A stretch of DNA of 64,000 bases from Caballeronia fortuita (GTDB lineage Bacteria; Pseudomonadota; Gammaproteobacteria; Burkholderiales; Burkholderiaceae). Each line of letters opens with the position of its first letter. Within the stretch, counting starts at the first letter, position 1. Position numbers and translations under genes: made by a program. Below the pieces are notes generated by a model. The model saw nothing but the letters and a program-made list of their open reading frames with translations. It was not told the DNA's origin and searched no databases. Location: positions 434,001 to 498,000 of the forward strand of contig NZ_FCNX02000001.1 of NCBI RefSeq assembly GCF_001544835.2, read 5' to 3'. Shown here piece by piece: positions 1 to 12,841 of this stretch.

Positions 1-321
<321 letters not shown>

Positions 322-367
322 ACTTTGGATTTACGCGGCGCCGCCGCATTGAGAACACACGGGAGTA

Positions 368-766
368 ATGATGGACAAGAACATGAAGATCCTCGTCGTC
401 GACGATTTTCCGACGATGCGCCGTATCGTGCGCAACCTGCTCAAGGAGCTGGGTTACGGCAACGTCGACGAAGCGGAAGACGGCGCGGCGGGGCTCGCGC
501 GTCTGCGCGGAGGCGGCTTCGATTTCGTGATCACCGACTGGAACATGCCGAATCTCGACGGGCTGTCGATGCTGCAGCAGATCCGCGCGGACGCGACGCT
601 CTCGCATCTGCCGGTGCTGATGGTGACGGCGGAATCGAAGAAGGAAAACATCATCGCGGCGGCGCAGGCGGGCGCGAACGGTTATGTGGTGAAGCCTTTC
701 ACGGCCGCCACGCTCGACGAGAAGCTCACCAAGATTCTCGAGAAGATGGCCAAAGCGGGGAGCTGA
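368..766 (+). CDS. cheY: Chemotaxis response regulator CheY
   Basis: A single-domain receiver of 132 residues, the usual CheY length. The acidic pair D12-D13, the phospho-acceptor D57 (in ITDWNMP), T87 and K109 (VVKPF) are all present. Phospho-CheY binds the flagellar switch and changes rotation. Two adjacent ATG codons (368 and 371) could serve as the start; GGGAG just upstream suits either. The gene lies 46 bases after cheB and 2 bases before the proposed cheZ start. Confidence 0.96.
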   Translation: MMDKNMKILVVDDFPTMRRIVRNLLKELGYGNVDEAEDGAAGLARLRGGGFDFVITDWNMPNLDGLSMLQQIRADATLSHLPVLMVTAESKKENIIAAAQAGANGYVVKPFTAATLDEKLTKILEKMAKAGS

Positions 767-768
767 TC

Positions 769-1476
769 TTGAACGATCTCACCACTGAACTGGCAGCCGC
801 GGTTGCCGAAGCCGAAGCGGATCCGTCGAGCGATCGTATCCTCGCACGCATCGGCCAACTGACGCGCACGCTGCGCGATTCGATGCGCGAGCTCGGCCTC
901 GACAAGCAGGTCGAAGCCGCGGCGCAAGCCGTGCCCGACGCGCGCGACCGTCTGAAATACGTCGCGACGATGACCGAGCAGGCCGCCGAGCGCGCGCTCA
1001 ACGCGATCGAGCTCGCCAAGCCGATGCAGGAATCGATGCAGACCGAAGCGCAGGCGCTCGACGCGCGCTGGGCCAAATGGTACGACGCGCCGCTCGCGCA
1101 GGGCGAAGCAGGCGAATTGCTCGCGCAGACGCGCACGTTCCTGCAAAGCGTGCCCGGACGGACGCAGGCGACCAACGCGCAACTGCTCGAAATCATGCTC
1201 GCGCAGGATTTCCAGGATCTGACCGGCCAGGTCATCAAGAAGATCACGGACGTCGTGTATCTGATCGAACAGCAATTGCTCGGCGTGCTGCTCGAAAACA
1301 TCGCGCCGGAGCGCCGGGAGCAGTTCGCGGCGTCGGCGGCGGCGCTGATGTCGTCGGCGGTGACGGGTAGTCCGGAGAGCTTGCTGAACGGCCCGCAGAT
1401 CAATCCGGAAGGACGCAGCGACGTCGTGCAGGATCAGGAGCAGGTCGACGATCTGCTCGCGAGCCTGGGATTCTGA
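769..1476 (+). CDS. cheZ: Protein phosphatase CheZ
   Basis: Removes phosphate from CheY-P. I place the start at the TTG at 769, six bases after a GGGGAG ribosome site, because the frame upstream runs through cheY in a different frame and no ATG fits; this gives 235 residues, a normal CheZ length. The central hairpin carries AQDFQDLTGQVI. The catalytic pair corresponds to D150 and Q154 (D143 and Q147 of E. coli CheZ). The C-terminal tail DDLLASLGF is the CheY-binding peptide. It is the last gene of the chemotaxis operon, followed by a terminator. Confidence 0.94.
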   Translation: MNDLTTELAAAVAEAEADPSSDRILARIGQLTRTLRDSMRELGLDKQVEAAAQAVPDARDRLKYVATMTEQAAERALNAIELAKPMQESMQTEAQALDARWAKWYDAPLAQGEAGELLAQTRTFLQSVPGRTQATNAQLLEIMLAQDFQDLTGQVIKKITDVVYLIEQQLLGVLLENIAPERREQFAASAAALMSSAVTGSPESLLNGPQINPEGRSDVVQDQEQVDDLLASLGF

Positions 1477-1513
1477 CGCAGCCGCTTTTCCGGTTCTTTT
1501 CTGACCATCGAAG

Positions 1514-1548
1514 AACGCGAAGCGCATACCATTGCGCTTCGCGTTTTT
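1514..1548 (+). terminator. Rho-independent terminator after cheZ
   Basis: A 13-bp perfect stem (AACGCGAAGCGCA, 1514-1526, pairing with 1533-1545), a 6-nt loop and a T-run. It ends the chemotaxis operon. Confidence 0.9.
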
Positions 1549-1714
1549 GCGTTTGTGCGCTGGCGAACGTTAGGACTATTCGGCGCGGCTGGCATACTGG
1601 CGGTATTCGCGCTGAAAAATGAGGGGCGAAAAGCGGTGGCATCTGTCACTCAATCGTCAAGAACCGGGCGCAAAGATTGCGCGCGCGACCGGCAGATAAC
1701 CGATAGGAGGCCCA

Positions 1715-2248
1715 GTGAAGGCACCGAAGCAATCCCGTCATGGGCGTTTTTTCAGCACGCTGGCGTTCGTCGCCGGCGCGCTGAGCGCAGGCGCAGCAGC
1801 GCCTGCATACGCAGTGCTCGGCGGCCAGCCGATGGACACGCCGCAAGGCGCTACCAATTCGTCGTCGACGCAGGCGGTCGCGCGTGCGGCCGTCGCGAGC
1901 GGTGCGTTGAGTACATCGTCGGCATCGACATCGAATTACACCATTCGCTCGACCACGCTCGCGAGCGGCACGGTCGTCAACGAATACCTGAGCACGGAAG
2001 GCGTCGTGTTCGGCATCGCGTGGCACGGTCCGCGCGTGCCGGATCTCGCGGGCCTGCTCGGCAGCTATTTCCCGCAATATCAACAAGGCCTGAAGGCGCA
2101 GCGCGCCGCGCGCGGCAGCCGTGGGCCGGTGAGCGTGCAGGGCTCCGGGCTCGTCGTGGATTCGGGAGGGCACATGGGTTCGTTCGCGGGCAGCGCGTAC
2201 CTGCCGCAATCGTTGCCCGCCGGCGTGTCCGCCAGCGACATCCAGTAA
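1715..2248 (+). CDS. DUF2844 family exported protein
   Basis: 177 residues starting at GTG, chosen because AGGAGG sits 4 bases upstream. Residues about 10-33 form a signal peptide (FFSTLAFVAGALSAGAAAPAYA). The mature part is Ser/Thr/Ala-rich, then has a compact region (VVNEYLSTEGVVFGIAWHGPRVPDLAGLLG) that I recognise as DUF2844. No biochemical role is known for the family. It lies directly before a DUF3443 gene, a pairing common in Burkholderiaceae, so the two probably act together in the envelope. Confidence 0.85.
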   Translation: MKAPKQSRHGRFFSTLAFVAGALSAGAAAPAYAVLGGQPMDTPQGATNSSSTQAVARAAVASGALSTSSASTSNYTIRSTTLASGTVVNEYLSTEGVVFGIAWHGPRVPDLAGLLGSYFPQYQQGLKAQRAARGSRGPVSVQGSGLVVDSGGHMGSFAGSAYLPQSLPAGVSASDIQ

Positions 2249-2265
2249 GCGACGGGAGACTCAGT

Positions 2266-3579
2266 ATGCATAGAACGACATTCGGCCTTCCCGCTGTTTC
2301 TTCCGCGCGCCGCGGCGGCATCGCCCGCTGGCTCGGCGTGCTCTGCCTGTCCGTCATGCTCGCGGCATGCGGCGGCGGTGGCGATGACTCCAGTTCCTCC
2401 AGCGGCGGCGGTTCGTCGGGCGGCGGCGGTGGCGGCGGCTCGGGCGGCGGCAGCTCGACCACGAGCAGCGCGAACGCGCAGCCGATCGCGCCCAACGGCA
2501 CGAACGCGGTGCCGATCAACGTCAACTCCGGCGTCGCGGGCTTCGTCAATATCCCGAACGTCTCGGTGACGGTGTGCGCGCCGGGCTCTTCGGTGTGTCA
2601 GACCATCGATAACATTCAGGTCGATACGGCTTCCTTCGGCCTGCGCATTCTCGGATCGGCTGCGCAGTCCGTGCTCGGCAGCCTGCCGACGTCGCGCGCG
2701 TCGAACGGCGGCCAACTCGCCGAATGCGCCGGTTTCGCGGACGGCTACACATGGGGCACCGTGCGTACCGCTGACGTGAAGATGGGCACCGAAGTAGCGT
2801 CGAACGTGCCGGTCCAGATCATCGGCGATCTCGATGCATCGGCGGCGCCGACGGGCGATAACGGCTGTCCGTCCGGCAGCGACGAAAAGACGACTGGCGA
2901 CATCGGCGCGAACGGCATTCTCGGCATCGGCCCGCAGACGTACGACTGCGGCAACGGATGCGTGAGCACGGCGCTCAACGCGATGTACTTCTCGTGCACG
3001 AACGGCGCGAACTGCTCGGGCGTCGCGGTGCCGCTCGCGCAGCAGGTGACGAACCCGGTCGCAAAGTTCGCGGTGAACAACAACGGCGTGATCGTGCAAT
3101 TGCCGCCGGTTCCTGACAACGGCGCGGCCACGGCGACCGGCGTGCTGATATTCGGCATCGGCACGCAGAGCAACAACGCGGTCAGCAACGTGACGAAGTA
3201 CGGCACGGACCAGTACGGCGACCTCACCGGCACGTACAAGGGCAAGACGTACAAGACGTTCTTCGACACGGGATCGAACGGCAACTTCTTCCAGGACAGC
3301 TTCCCGCTGTGCTCGGGATCGTCGGCGTTTTATTGCCCGAGCGCATCGCAGTCGCTGTCGACGACGATCAAGGGCACCGAGGGCAACAGCGCTGTCGTGC
3401 CGTTCGTACTCGCCAACGCGAGCACCTTGACGCAGGGCAGGAACAAGTTCGCCTTCAACAGTCTCGGCGGTCAGCTCAGCATGTCCAACTTCTTCGACTT
3501 CGGTCTGCCGTTCTTCTTCGGCCGCCACGTCTACGTCGGATACGAGTTGCCGAACAGTTCTGCCTACGTCGCGTTCTGA
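2266..3579 (+). CDS. DUF3443 family lipoprotein
   Basis: 437 residues. The start at ATG 2266 follows a GGGAG site and gives a lipoprotein signal ending in the lipobox LAAC (Cys about 36). A low-complexity Gly/Ser linker (about residues 37-65) follows. The body contains NIQVDTASFGLRIL, GANGILGIGPQTYDCG and TFFDTGSNGNF, an Asp-Thr-Gly pattern reminiscent of retropepsin-like folds; function is not established. The FDTGSNG motif hints at an aspartyl-protease-like fold, which is inference only. Cotranscribed with the DUF2844 gene 17 bases upstream. Confidence 0.85.
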   Translation: MHRTTFGLPAVSSARRGGIARWLGVLCLSVMLAACGGGGDDSSSSSGGGSSGGGGGGGSGGGSSTTSSANAQPIAPNGTNAVPINVNSGVAGFVNIPNVSVTVCAPGSSVCQTIDNIQVDTASFGLRILGSAAQSVLGSLPTSRASNGGQLAECAGFADGYTWGTVRTADVKMGTEVASNVPVQIIGDLDASAAPTGDNGCPSGSDEKTTGDIGANGILGIGPQTYDCGNGCVSTALNAMYFSCTNGANCSGVAVPLAQQVTNPVAKFAVNNNGVIVQLPPVPDNGAATATGVLIFGIGTQSNNAVSNVTKYGTDQYGDLTGTYKGKTYKTFFDTGSNGNFFQDSFPLCSGSSAFYCPSASQSLSTTIKGTEGNSAVVPFVLANASTLTQGRNKFAFNSLGGQLSMSNFFDFGLPFFFGRHVYVGYELPNSSAYVAF

Positions 3580-3603
3580 CGCGCGCGCGGTACGCCGCAA
3601 ATG

Positions 3604-3640
3604 AAAAACCGGCTGCGTTTGCGCGCAGCCGGTTTTTTTT
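3604..3640 (+). terminator. Bidirectional terminator between convergent genes
   Basis: A stem of AAAAACCGGCTGCG (3604-3617) with its complement at 3624-3637, flanked by A-run and T-run, so it can work on both strands. It separates the DUF3443 gene from the leftward SDR gene. Confidence 0.9.
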
Positions 3641-3651
3641 ATGTCACGCGC

Positions 3652-4425
3652 TCATTCGCCCGCGCGCGGTTTGCGCGGCGCGCGCTCGGCGAGCGCGTCA
3701 TAGAGCCAGCGCGGGATGGCGTGCATCAACATGCCCGCGACGCGCATCTGCCACGGAAACGTCGCGTAGCGCACCTTGCGGCCGATCGCGTCGGCGGCTT
3801 TCGCGGCGAAGCGGTCGGTGTCCATGAGAAACGGCATCCGATACGGATTGTGCGCGGTCATCTCCGAGCGCACGTAGCCCGGCGCGATCGTGACGACGGC
3901 CACGCCGAGCGGACGCATCTCGACACGCAACGCTTCCAGATACTTCGCCACCGCCGATTTCGACGCGCTGTACGCGCCGCCGCCCGGCAGCCCGCGGACG
4001 CCCGCGACGCTTGCAATGCCGACGAGCGTGCCGCGCCGCGCTGCCGTCATCGATTCGACGAAGGGCTCGAACGTCGCGACCATGCCGAAGTAATTGACGT
4101 CCATCACGGCGCGGAAGGTGTCGAGATCGCCGTGGCCCGTCAGCGCGCCGCGGCTCATGCCCGCGTTTGCAATGACGATGTCCGCCGCGCCATGCTCCGC
4201 GATGAAGCGGCGCGCGGCATCGGCGAGCGCGCCGGCATCGCGCACGTCGGCGGGATAGATGGAAATGGTGCTTTGGGGATGGCTGGCCGCGAACGCGGCG
4301 AGCGCTTCGGCGCGGCGGGCGACGAGGCCGAGCACGGCCCCGCGCTTCGCGTATTCTCTGGCCAGCGCGAGGCCGATGCCGCTCGATGCGCCGGTGATGA
4401 AGACCTTCGGACGAACTTCAGTCAT
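3652..4425 (-). CDS. Short-chain dehydrogenase/reductase (SDR)
   Basis: 257 residues, a classical SDR. The cofactor loop TGASSGIG is at 11-18, NAG at 87-89, and the catalytic Ser139, Tyr152 and Lys156 (YSASK) are all in place. The acidic/basic pattern after beta-2 (VARRAE) suggests NADP(H) preference, an inference. The substrate cannot be read from sequence. The C-terminal 40 residues are basic and may touch membrane. It ends 16 bases before the next gene in the same direction (dsbA upstream), so the two may be cotranscribed. Confidence 0.9.
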   Translation of the reverse strand: MTEVRPKVFITGASSGIGLALAREYAKRGAVLGLVARRAEALAAFAASHPQSTISIYPADVRDAGALADAARRFIAEHGAADIVIANAGMSRGALTGHGDLDTFRAVMDVNYFGMVATFEPFVESMTAARRGTLVGIASVAGVRGLPGGGAYSASKSAVAKYLEALRVEMRPLGVAVVTIAPGYVRSEMTAHNPYRMPFLMDTDRFAAKAADAIGRKVRYATFPWQMRVAGMLMHAIPRWLYDALAERAPRKPRAGE

Positions 4426-4441
4426 ACCGGCGCGCGAGGGA

Positions 4442-5089
4442 TTAGAGCTTCTTGTCGCGGACTTGCTGGACGAGGAAGTCCATGACCTGCGTCGTGCCCG
4501 GCAGGCTGTTGGTCATCGCCGGGCCGGTTTCGTACTTGCCTTGCACGACCACCGTCGGCACGCCGTCGATCTTGTAGTCCTGCAGGAGCTTCGCGTCGCG
4601 CTGCACGGCGCTTTGCGTGGAGAACGAGTTGTACGCGTCCATGTACTTCTTCGGATCGACGCCCTGCGTCTTGAGGAAGTCCGCCTGCGCCTGCGGCGTC
4701 AGCAGATAGTTCTTCTTGACGTGAATCTCGTTGAAGACGGCGGGCGTGACCTTTTCTGCGACGCCGAGTGCGTCGAGCGCGTGATACATCTTCGAGTGCG
4801 GGATGAAGTCGTCGCGGAATGCCACCGGCACGCGCTTGAAGACGACGTCCGGCCCTTGCTTCTTCGCCCATGCCTCGATATACGGCTCGAACTCGTTGCA
4901 GTGCGGGCAGCCGTACCAGAAGAACTCGATGACTTCGACCTTGCCCGCTGGCGCGGCGATCGGCTGAGGCGCCTGCAGCACGGAGTAGTCCTTGCCGGCC
5001 GTGGGCGCGGCGATCGCCGAACTCGCGACGCTCAGGGAAGCGGCTGCGATGCCGAGGGAAAGAGCCAACGCGCTAAAGATTTTTTTCAT
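4442..5089 (-). CDS. dsbA: Thiol:disulfide interchange protein DsbA
   Basis: Periplasmic oxidase that introduces disulfide bonds into exported proteins. The start at 5089 (MKKIFSALAL) is chosen over an earlier ATG at 5107 because it opens a normal Sec signal peptide (about residues 1-28). The active site CPHC is at 61-64, and the cis-proline GVPT appears near residue 175. The mature length, about 187, is typical of DsbA. It lies between an SDR gene and a SPOR-domain gene, all leftward. Confidence 0.95.
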   Translation of the reverse strand: MKKIFSALALSLGIAAASLSVASSAIAAPTAGKDYSVLQAPQPIAAPAGKVEVIEFFWYGCPHCNEFEPYIEAWAKKQGPDVVFKRVPVAFRDDFIPHSKMYHALDALGVAEKVTPAVFNEIHVKKNYLLTPQAQADFLKTQGVDPKKYMDAYNSFSTQSAVQRDAKLLQDYKIDGVPTVVVQGKYETGPAMTNSLPGTTQVMDFLVQQVRDKKL

Positions 5090-5150
5090 GATTGAAGAGG
5101 TACGCAATGGATACGCGACAGAACAAAAGCAGGTCCGTCAGTGGGACATA

Positions 5151-5177
5151 CGACGCTTAAGCCACGCTTAAGCGTCG
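5151..5177. promoter_or_regulatory. 12-bp perfect inverted repeat upstream of dsbA
   Basis: CGACGCTTAAGC (5151-5162), 3-nt spacer, and its exact complement (5166-5177). It lies 62 bases upstream of the dsbA start, after the SPOR gene. No T-run follows on either strand, so it is not a normal terminator; an operator or RNA hairpin is possible. Confidence 0.5.
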
Positions 5178-5222
5178 CGGCGCTTCGACTTCGTTGCTGC
5201 GTTCTTGCTGCCTTTTGCTGCG

Positions 5223-5984
5223 TTACTGCTTCGAGAAACGGATGACGGCGGTATCGACGCCCGCATCGGACAGACGCTGACGCGCGGTGTTCATGTCCTC
5301 GAACTTCGCGAACGGCCCGATGCGCACGCGATAGTACGTCACGCCGCCTGCGTCGCGCTGCGTGACCTTCGATTCGAAGCCTTGGAAGCCCAAGCGCGCG
5401 CGCTGCTGCTCGGCGTCGGCTTGCGTCTTGTACGCGCCGACCTGCAGGAAATAACCTGTGTTCGGCTCGCCGGGCGCGGGCGGCGTGGTTTTCGCCGTCG
5501 TGGGCGCTGAGCCGCCCTTCGGCGGCGTGGCGTTCGCGTTGCTCGTCGCGGCGGGCGCATTCGGCGCGGTCTCGGGCTTCTTCGCGGGCGCCGTGCTCGC
5601 GGTCTTGGGCGCGGATGCGGTTGCGCCCGACGGCGGCACTTCGACGATCTGCGGCTCGTCGAGCATGCCCGACGACTGCGTCTGATTGTTGGTCTGACCC
5701 GGCGCGGTGTTGGGCGGCGTGGGCTGCGCGGCTTGCGGCACCGCCTGACCCGGCGTCTTGCCCTGCAACGGACGATTCGGATCGTACGGTTGCGCGGAGG
5801 CCGGCGCGGAACTGGTGTCCGACGGCGGCGGCGCGACCTTCGCCACGAACGGCGTGGGCGCGCGCGTGATGTAAAGCGCGACGATCACGGCGATCGCGAG
5901 GCCGACGATCAGGCCCAGCACGATGCCGATAAACGTTCCCCCGGTTTGCTTCGACTGCTTCGATGTGCGGCGTGGTTTTGCCAT
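5223..5984 (-). CDS. SPOR domain-containing membrane protein (FtsN-like)
   Basis: 253 residues. The start at 5984 (MAKPRRTS) is preferred over 5996. A basic cytoplasmic stub (about 1-17) is followed by one membrane helix (TFIGIVLGLIVGLAIAVIVALYI), a long Pro/Ala/Thr-rich periplasmic linker, and a SPOR domain at the C-terminus (GYFLQVGAYKTQADAEQQRA to VIRFSKQ). SPOR domains bind glycan strands lacking stem peptides at division sites. Topology and architecture match the FtsN-like protein found beside argS in beta-proteobacteria. The argS gene lies 128 bases upstream in the same direction. Confidence 0.88.
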   Translation of the reverse strand: MAKPRRTSKQSKQTGGTFIGIVLGLIVGLAIAVIVALYITRAPTPFVAKVAPPPSDTSSAPASAQPYDPNRPLQGKTPGQAVPQAAQPTPPNTAPGQTNNQTQSSGMLDEPQIVEVPPSGATASAPKTASTAPAKKPETAPNAPAATSNANATPPKGGSAPTTAKTTPPAPGEPNTGYFLQVGAYKTQADAEQQRARLGFQGFESKVTQRDAGGVTYYRVRIGPFAKFEDMNTARQRLSDAGVDTAVIRFSKQ

Positions 5985-6112
5985 CGTATGAATCACCTGC
6001 GAGAAAGTCTTCTGGTTGGGCGACGATTATAGCGGCGGCTCGCGACGAGCCCGCGCCGGCATCGGTTCGCGCACGCCGAAAATTGTGATTTTCGTGCGCG
6101 CGCGACAGGAGG

Positions 6113-7897
6113 TCACATCTTTTGAGGAGCGGACACGCCGATGGTCGCGAGACCGTTTTCCAGAACCTGGCGCGTTGCCGCGAGCAGTGCGATGCGCGCG
6201 GTGCGTTCCTTTTCGTCGTCCACGAGCACGCGCTCCGCATTGTAGAACGAGTGAAATTCGCCAGCGAGATCGCGCAGATAGAACGCGACCGCGTGCGGCG
6301 CGAGTTCGTCGGCGGCGTGCGCGAGCATCTCCGGAAACTCGGCGAGCTTGTTCAGGAGCGCCATCGCGCGGTCGCTCGACAGCGGCGAGAGGTCGGCCTG
6401 CGCCGCCTTCGACGGGTCGCCGCCGAACTTGTCCTTCCAGTCGTTCAGGATCGTGCAGATGCGCGCGTGCGCGTATTGCACGTAGTAGACCGGATTCTCG
6501 TCGTTCTGCTTGAGCGCGAGGTCGATGTCGAACACGAATTCGGTATCGGCCTTGCGTGAGATCAGGAAGAAGCGCACGGCGTCGCGGCCGCGGCGGATGG
6601 TGTCTTCGTCGATCTGATCGGGCGCGGTCTCGTGGCCCGGCGTGAGCCCGCCCGACCATTCGATCAGATCGCGTACCGTCACGTAGCTGCCCGCGCGCTT
6701 GCTGATCTTGACTTCCTGACCGTTGCGCATGACGGTCACCATCTTGTGCAGCACGTAGTCGGGATAGCCCCTCGGGATGCCGATGCCGAGCCCTTGCAGT
6801 CCGGCGCGCACACGCGCGATGGTGCCGTGATGGTCCGAGCCCTGAATGTTGATGACCTTGGTGAAGCCGCGCTCCCACTTCGCCACGTGATACGCGACGT
6901 CCGGCACGAAGTACGTGTACGTGCCGTCGGACTTCTTCATCACGCGGTCCTTGTCGTCGCCGTCGTCGGTGGTGCGCAGCCACAGCGCGCCGTCCTGCTC
7001 GTAGGTCTTGCCGGCATCGACGAGCGCCGCGACCGTCTTCTCGACGCGGCCTTCCTTGTACAGCGACGACTCCAGATAGAACTGGTCGAACTTCACGCCG
7101 AACGCGGTCAGATCCATGTCCTGCTCGTGACGCAGATATGCGACCGCGAAATGACGGATGGCTTCGAGATCGTCGACGTCGCCTTTGCCCTTGACCGGCT
7201 CGCCGTCTTTCGCCGCGACGGTTTCGCCCGCCATGTAGTCGCGCGCGATATCCGCGATGTACTCGCCGTTGTACGCGGCGTCCGGCCACTCGGCATCGCC
7301 CGGCTTGAGGCCGCGTGCGCGCAGTTGCGTCGACGTGGCCAGATTGCCGATCTGCACGCCAGCGTCGTTGTAATAGAACTCGCGATGCACCTTGTAGCCC
7401 TGCGTTTCGAGCAGGTTCGACAGCGCGTCGCCGAGCGCGGCCTGCCGGCCGTGGCCGACGTGCAGCGGGCCCGTCGGGTTCGCCGACACGAATTCGACCA
7501 GCACGTGCCGGCCGGCATCGCGCATCGAACGGCCGAACGCGGCGCCTTCGCCGAGCACGGCCGGGATCACGTCTTGCTTGGCCGTCGCGGACAGACGCAG
7601 ATTGATGAAGCCGGGACCCGCCACTTCGGCGCTCTCGACGAGACCCTTCGCGGCCGGCAGGCCGAGCACGGCATCGACGATCTGCTGCGCCAGCTGACGC
7701 GGATTCGCGCGCAGCGGCTTGGCGAGCTGCATCGCGACATTCGATGCCACGTCGCCATGCGCGGCGACCTTCGGCCGCTCGAGGACGATAGATGGCGTGA
7801 CGAAGGCCGCTTCGCTTGCGCCTTGCGTGGCTTGCGCGACCTGCTGGACCGCGTCGGTGATGAGCGTTTCGAGAGTGTGTTTGTGTGCGGGCAGCAT
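6113..7897 (-). CDS. argS: Arginyl-tRNA synthetase
   Basis: Class I aminoacyl-tRNA synthetase that charges tRNA-Arg. The start ATG at 7897 ([10 protein letters not shown]) is chosen; the frame continues 43 codons upstream without homology. 594 residues, the usual length. The N-terminal Add-1 domain precedes the ATP motif HVGH (146-149, in [19 protein letters not shown]). KISKRAG replaces the canonical KMSK loop. The C-terminal anticodon-binding domain ([13 protein letters not shown] onward) is complete. Confidence 0.97.
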   Translation of the reverse strand: MLPAHKHTLETLITDAVQQVAQATQGASEAAFVTPSIVLERPKVAAHGDVASNVAMQLAKPLRANPRQLAQQIVDAVLGLPAAKGLVESAEVAGPGFINLRLSATAKQDVIPAVLGEGAAFGRSMRDAGRHVLVEFVSANPTGPLHVGHGRQAALGDALSNLLETQGYKVHREFYYNDAGVQIGNLATSTQLRARGLKPGDAEWPDAAYNGEYIADIARDYMAGETVAAKDGEPVKGKGDVDDLEAIRHFAVAYLRHEQDMDLTAFGVKFDQFYLESSLYKEGRVEKTVAALVDAGKTYEQDGALWLRTTDDGDDKDRVMKKSDGTYTYFVPDVAYHVAKWERGFTKVINIQGSDHHGTIARVRAGLQGLGIGIPRGYPDYVLHKMVTVMRNGQEVKISKRAGSYVTVRDLIEWSGGLTPGHETAPDQIDEDTIRRGRDAVRFFLISRKADTEFVFDIDLALKQNDENPVYYVQYAHARICTILNDWKDKFGGDPSKAAQADLSPLSSDRAMALLNKLAEFPEMLAHAADELAPHAVAFYLRDLAGEFHSFYNAERVLVDDEKERTARIALLAATRQVLENGLATIGVSAPQKM

Positions 7898-8156
7898 GCT
7901 GAATGTGATCCAGTGGAGCGAGGGCCGCGGGGCGCGTTCCGGCATGTGCGCCGGCCCGGAAGGACGACTTCGCGACGCGCTGGCCCGGGAATGTGGTGTT
8001 GGCAGCCGAACGCTATTGACTACCACATGAAGTGGGGATTTTAGCAGGTGCTAATATGTCGAATCAGGGTGTCGTCATGTTGTCAGGGAGACCGGCTCGT
8101 CTGCGTGTTTCGTTTGCAAACCGCCTATGACCCAACATAAACAAAAGGACCATGCC

Positions 8157-8483
8157 ATGCTGATCACATTCAAAACTCCGTCCGCGCCGGATGTCATGAT
8201 GCTCGAGAACCTCGCGGAGTACTTGCTTGGCATCATCGGCAAGCCGCTCGGAGAGCGGGGCGTCATCACTCACGATGAGTTGCCTTCGGCCATTCAGAAA
8301 CTCGAATCGGCCATCGTCACCGACAAGAAAGAGCGCGCCGAACACGACGGCCACTTCCACGAAGGCGAGGAAGGCCACGAGCCGCATGAGATTCCCATCG
8401 GGCTCGCGCAGCGCGCCTATCCGTTTCTCGACATGCTGCGCCTTGCGCAGAAGCACAACACGGACATTCTCTGGGGCGTCTGA
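8157..8483 (+). CDS. DUF1840 family protein
   Basis: 108 residues from ATG 8157, preceded by AAAGGA at a 7-base spacing; an ATG 30 bases earlier is less likely. MLITFKTPSAPDVMMLENLAEYLLGIIGK and a His/Glu-rich central part (HDGHFHEGEEGHEPHE) are seen, then IPIGLAQRAYPFLDML. This is the pattern of DUF1840, a small beta-proteobacterial family of unknown role. The His/Glu stretch could bind metal, which is inference. It is a single-gene unit closed by its own terminator. Confidence 0.85.
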   Translation: MLITFKTPSAPDVMMLENLAEYLLGIIGKPLGERGVITHDELPSAIQKLESAIVTDKKERAEHDGHFHEGEEGHEPHEIPIGLAQRAYPFLDMLRLAQKHNTDILWGV

Positions 8484-8509
8484 TTCGCGCGGTTCGCCGC
8501 GTCGCAAAG

Positions 8510-8543
8510 AAAAACCCGCATCGCTGCCGATGCGGGTTTTTTT
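8510..8543 (+). terminator. Rho-independent terminator after DUF1840 gene
   Basis: Stem AAAACCCGCATCG (8511-8523) with complement 8528-8540 and A/T-runs on both sides, so it may also serve the leftward gene at 8587-8793. Confidence 0.9.
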
Positions 8544-8586
8544 CTTCCGATGAAACGTCGGACGGCTTCGGTCGCTATGCCGCGAG

Positions 8587-8793
8587 TTACTGCGACTGGC
8601 CGCTCTCGATGCCGGCGGGTTTTGCGGGCGTGCGCGGCTTCTTAGGCTTCTTCGGTTTCTTCTTGTGCTCCGACTGCGGCGGCGAGTACGACGATGCCTG
8701 GGTGCTGCTCGCCTGCGCGAATGCAGCGGAACTCGATGCTGCGAGCAAAGCCGCGGCGATCGCTACGGTTACGGCGGACGTCATCTTCTTCAT
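8587..8793 (-). CDS. Small secreted Lys/Pro-rich protein
   Basis: 68 residues from MKKMTSAVTV at 8793. A clear signal peptide (MKKMTSAVTVAIAAALLAASSSAAFA) precedes a short mature chain made of a Ser/Gln-rich stretch and a basic run (KKKPKKPKKPRTPAKPA). I know no named family for it. The basic tail would bind acidic polymers such as nucleic acid or lipopolysaccharide, which is inference. A longer frame from 8847 exists but spoils the signal peptide. Confidence 0.6.
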   Translation of the reverse strand: MKKMTSAVTVAIAAALLAASSSAAFAQASSTQASSYSPPQSEHKKKPKKPKKPRTPAKPAGIESGQSQ

Positions 8794-8939
8794 GCGACTT
8801 TCTCCGTTGACGAAAAGAACGCGCTCGCCGTCATGCCGACGGCGCATCGCGGTGACAAGTCTACGGAATCCAAAAACTTCCCGCCGGTTCCGTGCGAATT
8901 CCCGCTATCAGTTTCACGATATGTCGCGTGCGCGAAACA

Positions 8940-11657
<2,718 letters not shown>

Positions 11658-11677
11658 GTTCTTATCTCTTTTCTGTT

Positions 11678-12739
11678 TCAGGCGGCGTCGCGATATTGCG
11701 AAGGAAACGCGCGCGGCTTCACTTCGGCGAGCGCCTTCGCGATCTCGGCGATATGCTCCGGCGTCGTGCCGCAGCAGCCGCCCGCGATATTCACGAGACC
11801 GGCCGTCGCGAATTCCTTCAGCAATCCCGACGTCACGTCCGGCGTTTCGTCGAAGCCGGTGTCGCTCATCGGATTGGGCAGGCCCGCGTTCGGATAGCAC
11901 GACACGTACGTATCGCACAGCTTCGCCAGCTCGGCGATGTACGGGCGCATCAGCGCCGCGCCCAGCGCGCAGTTCAGGCCGAACGTAAGCGGCTTCGCGT
12001 GACGCAGCGAGTTCCAGAACGCTTCCACGGTCTGCCCGGACAGAATGCGGCCCGAGGCATCCGTCACGGTGCCGGAGATCATGATCGGCACGAGTTCGCC
12101 GGTGTCGTCGAATAACTGGTCGAGCGCGAACAGCGCGGCCTTTGCGTTGAGCGTGTCGAAGATCGTTTCGACGAGGAACAGGTCGCAGCCCGCATCGAGC
12201 AGCGCCTTCGCCTGCTCGTAGTACGCGTCGCGCAGTTCATCGAAAGTCACATTGCGCGCGCCCGGATCGTTGACGTCGGGCGAAATGCTCGCGGTCTTCG
12301 GCGTCGGTCCGATCGCGCCCGCGACGAAACGCGGTTTATCGGGCGTCGAGTACTTGTCGCAGGCCTCGCGCGCGACCTTCACCGATTCGACGTTCATCTC
12401 CGCCGCGAGGGCCTCCATGCCGTAATCGGCCTGAGCGACGCGCGTCGCGCCGAACGTGTTCGTCTCGACGATGTCCGCGCCCGCCGCCAGATACTGCTCG
12501 TGAATCTCGCGGATGACTTGCGGCTGCGTGATCGACAGCAGTTCGTTATTGCCCTTGATGTCACGGGCGAAATCCGCGAAGCGATCGCCGCGATAGGCGG
12601 CTTCGTCGAGCTTGTAGCGCTGGATCATCGTGCCCATCGCGCCGTCGAGAATCAGGATGCGCTTTTGCAGCAGCGCGGGCAGCGCGGCGCCGCGCGTGTA
12701 GGCGCGCGCGGGAGCTTTCGATATGGCGTTCTGGGTCAT
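11678..12739 (-). CDS. Methionine synthase, homocysteine-binding part (homocysteine S-methyltransferase)
   Basis: 353 residues from ATG 12739 (MTQNAISK). It is the Zn-dependent homocysteine-binding barrel of Met[12 protein letters not shown] near the N-terminus, [16 protein letters not shown] with the first zinc Cys, and [11 protein letters not shown] with the Cys-Cys zinc pair. It must work with the downstream protein that binds methylfolate and B12. A TACAAT box on the minus strand (12778-12783) lies about 40 bases before the start and may be the -10 element; no good -35 box is seen. I found no riboswitch in the short leader. Confidence 0.93.
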   Translation of the reverse strand: MTQNAISKAPARAYTRGAALPALLQKRILILDGAMGTMIQRYKLDEAAYRGDRFADFARDIKGNNELLSITQPQVIREIHEQYLAAGADIVETNTFGATRVAQADYGMEALAAEMNVESVKVAREACDKYSTPDKPRFVAGAIGPTPKTASISPDVNDPGARNVTFDELRDAYYEQAKALLDAGCDLFLVETIFDTLNAKAALFALDQLFDDTGELVPIMISGTVTDASGRILSGQTVEAFWNSLRHAKPLTFGLNCALGAALMRPYIAELAKLCDTYVSCYPNAGLPNPMSDTGFDETPDVTSGLLKEFATAGLVNIAGGCCGTTPEHIAEIAKALAEVKPRAFPSQYRDAA

Positions 12740-12841
12740 GACGGACGAGGCCTGCACCGATTGTGAAATAGCCTGACATTGTAGCCGCAGCGCGGGGCGG
12801 TCGCTCCCGCGCGGCGGGCGCGCATCGGCGTGACGCGCCAG

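Noticed and set aside
12740..12841. SAH or cobalamin riboswitch before the metH pair
   Set aside because: The distance between start and upstream terminator is only about 100 bases and no conserved riboswitch core was recognised.
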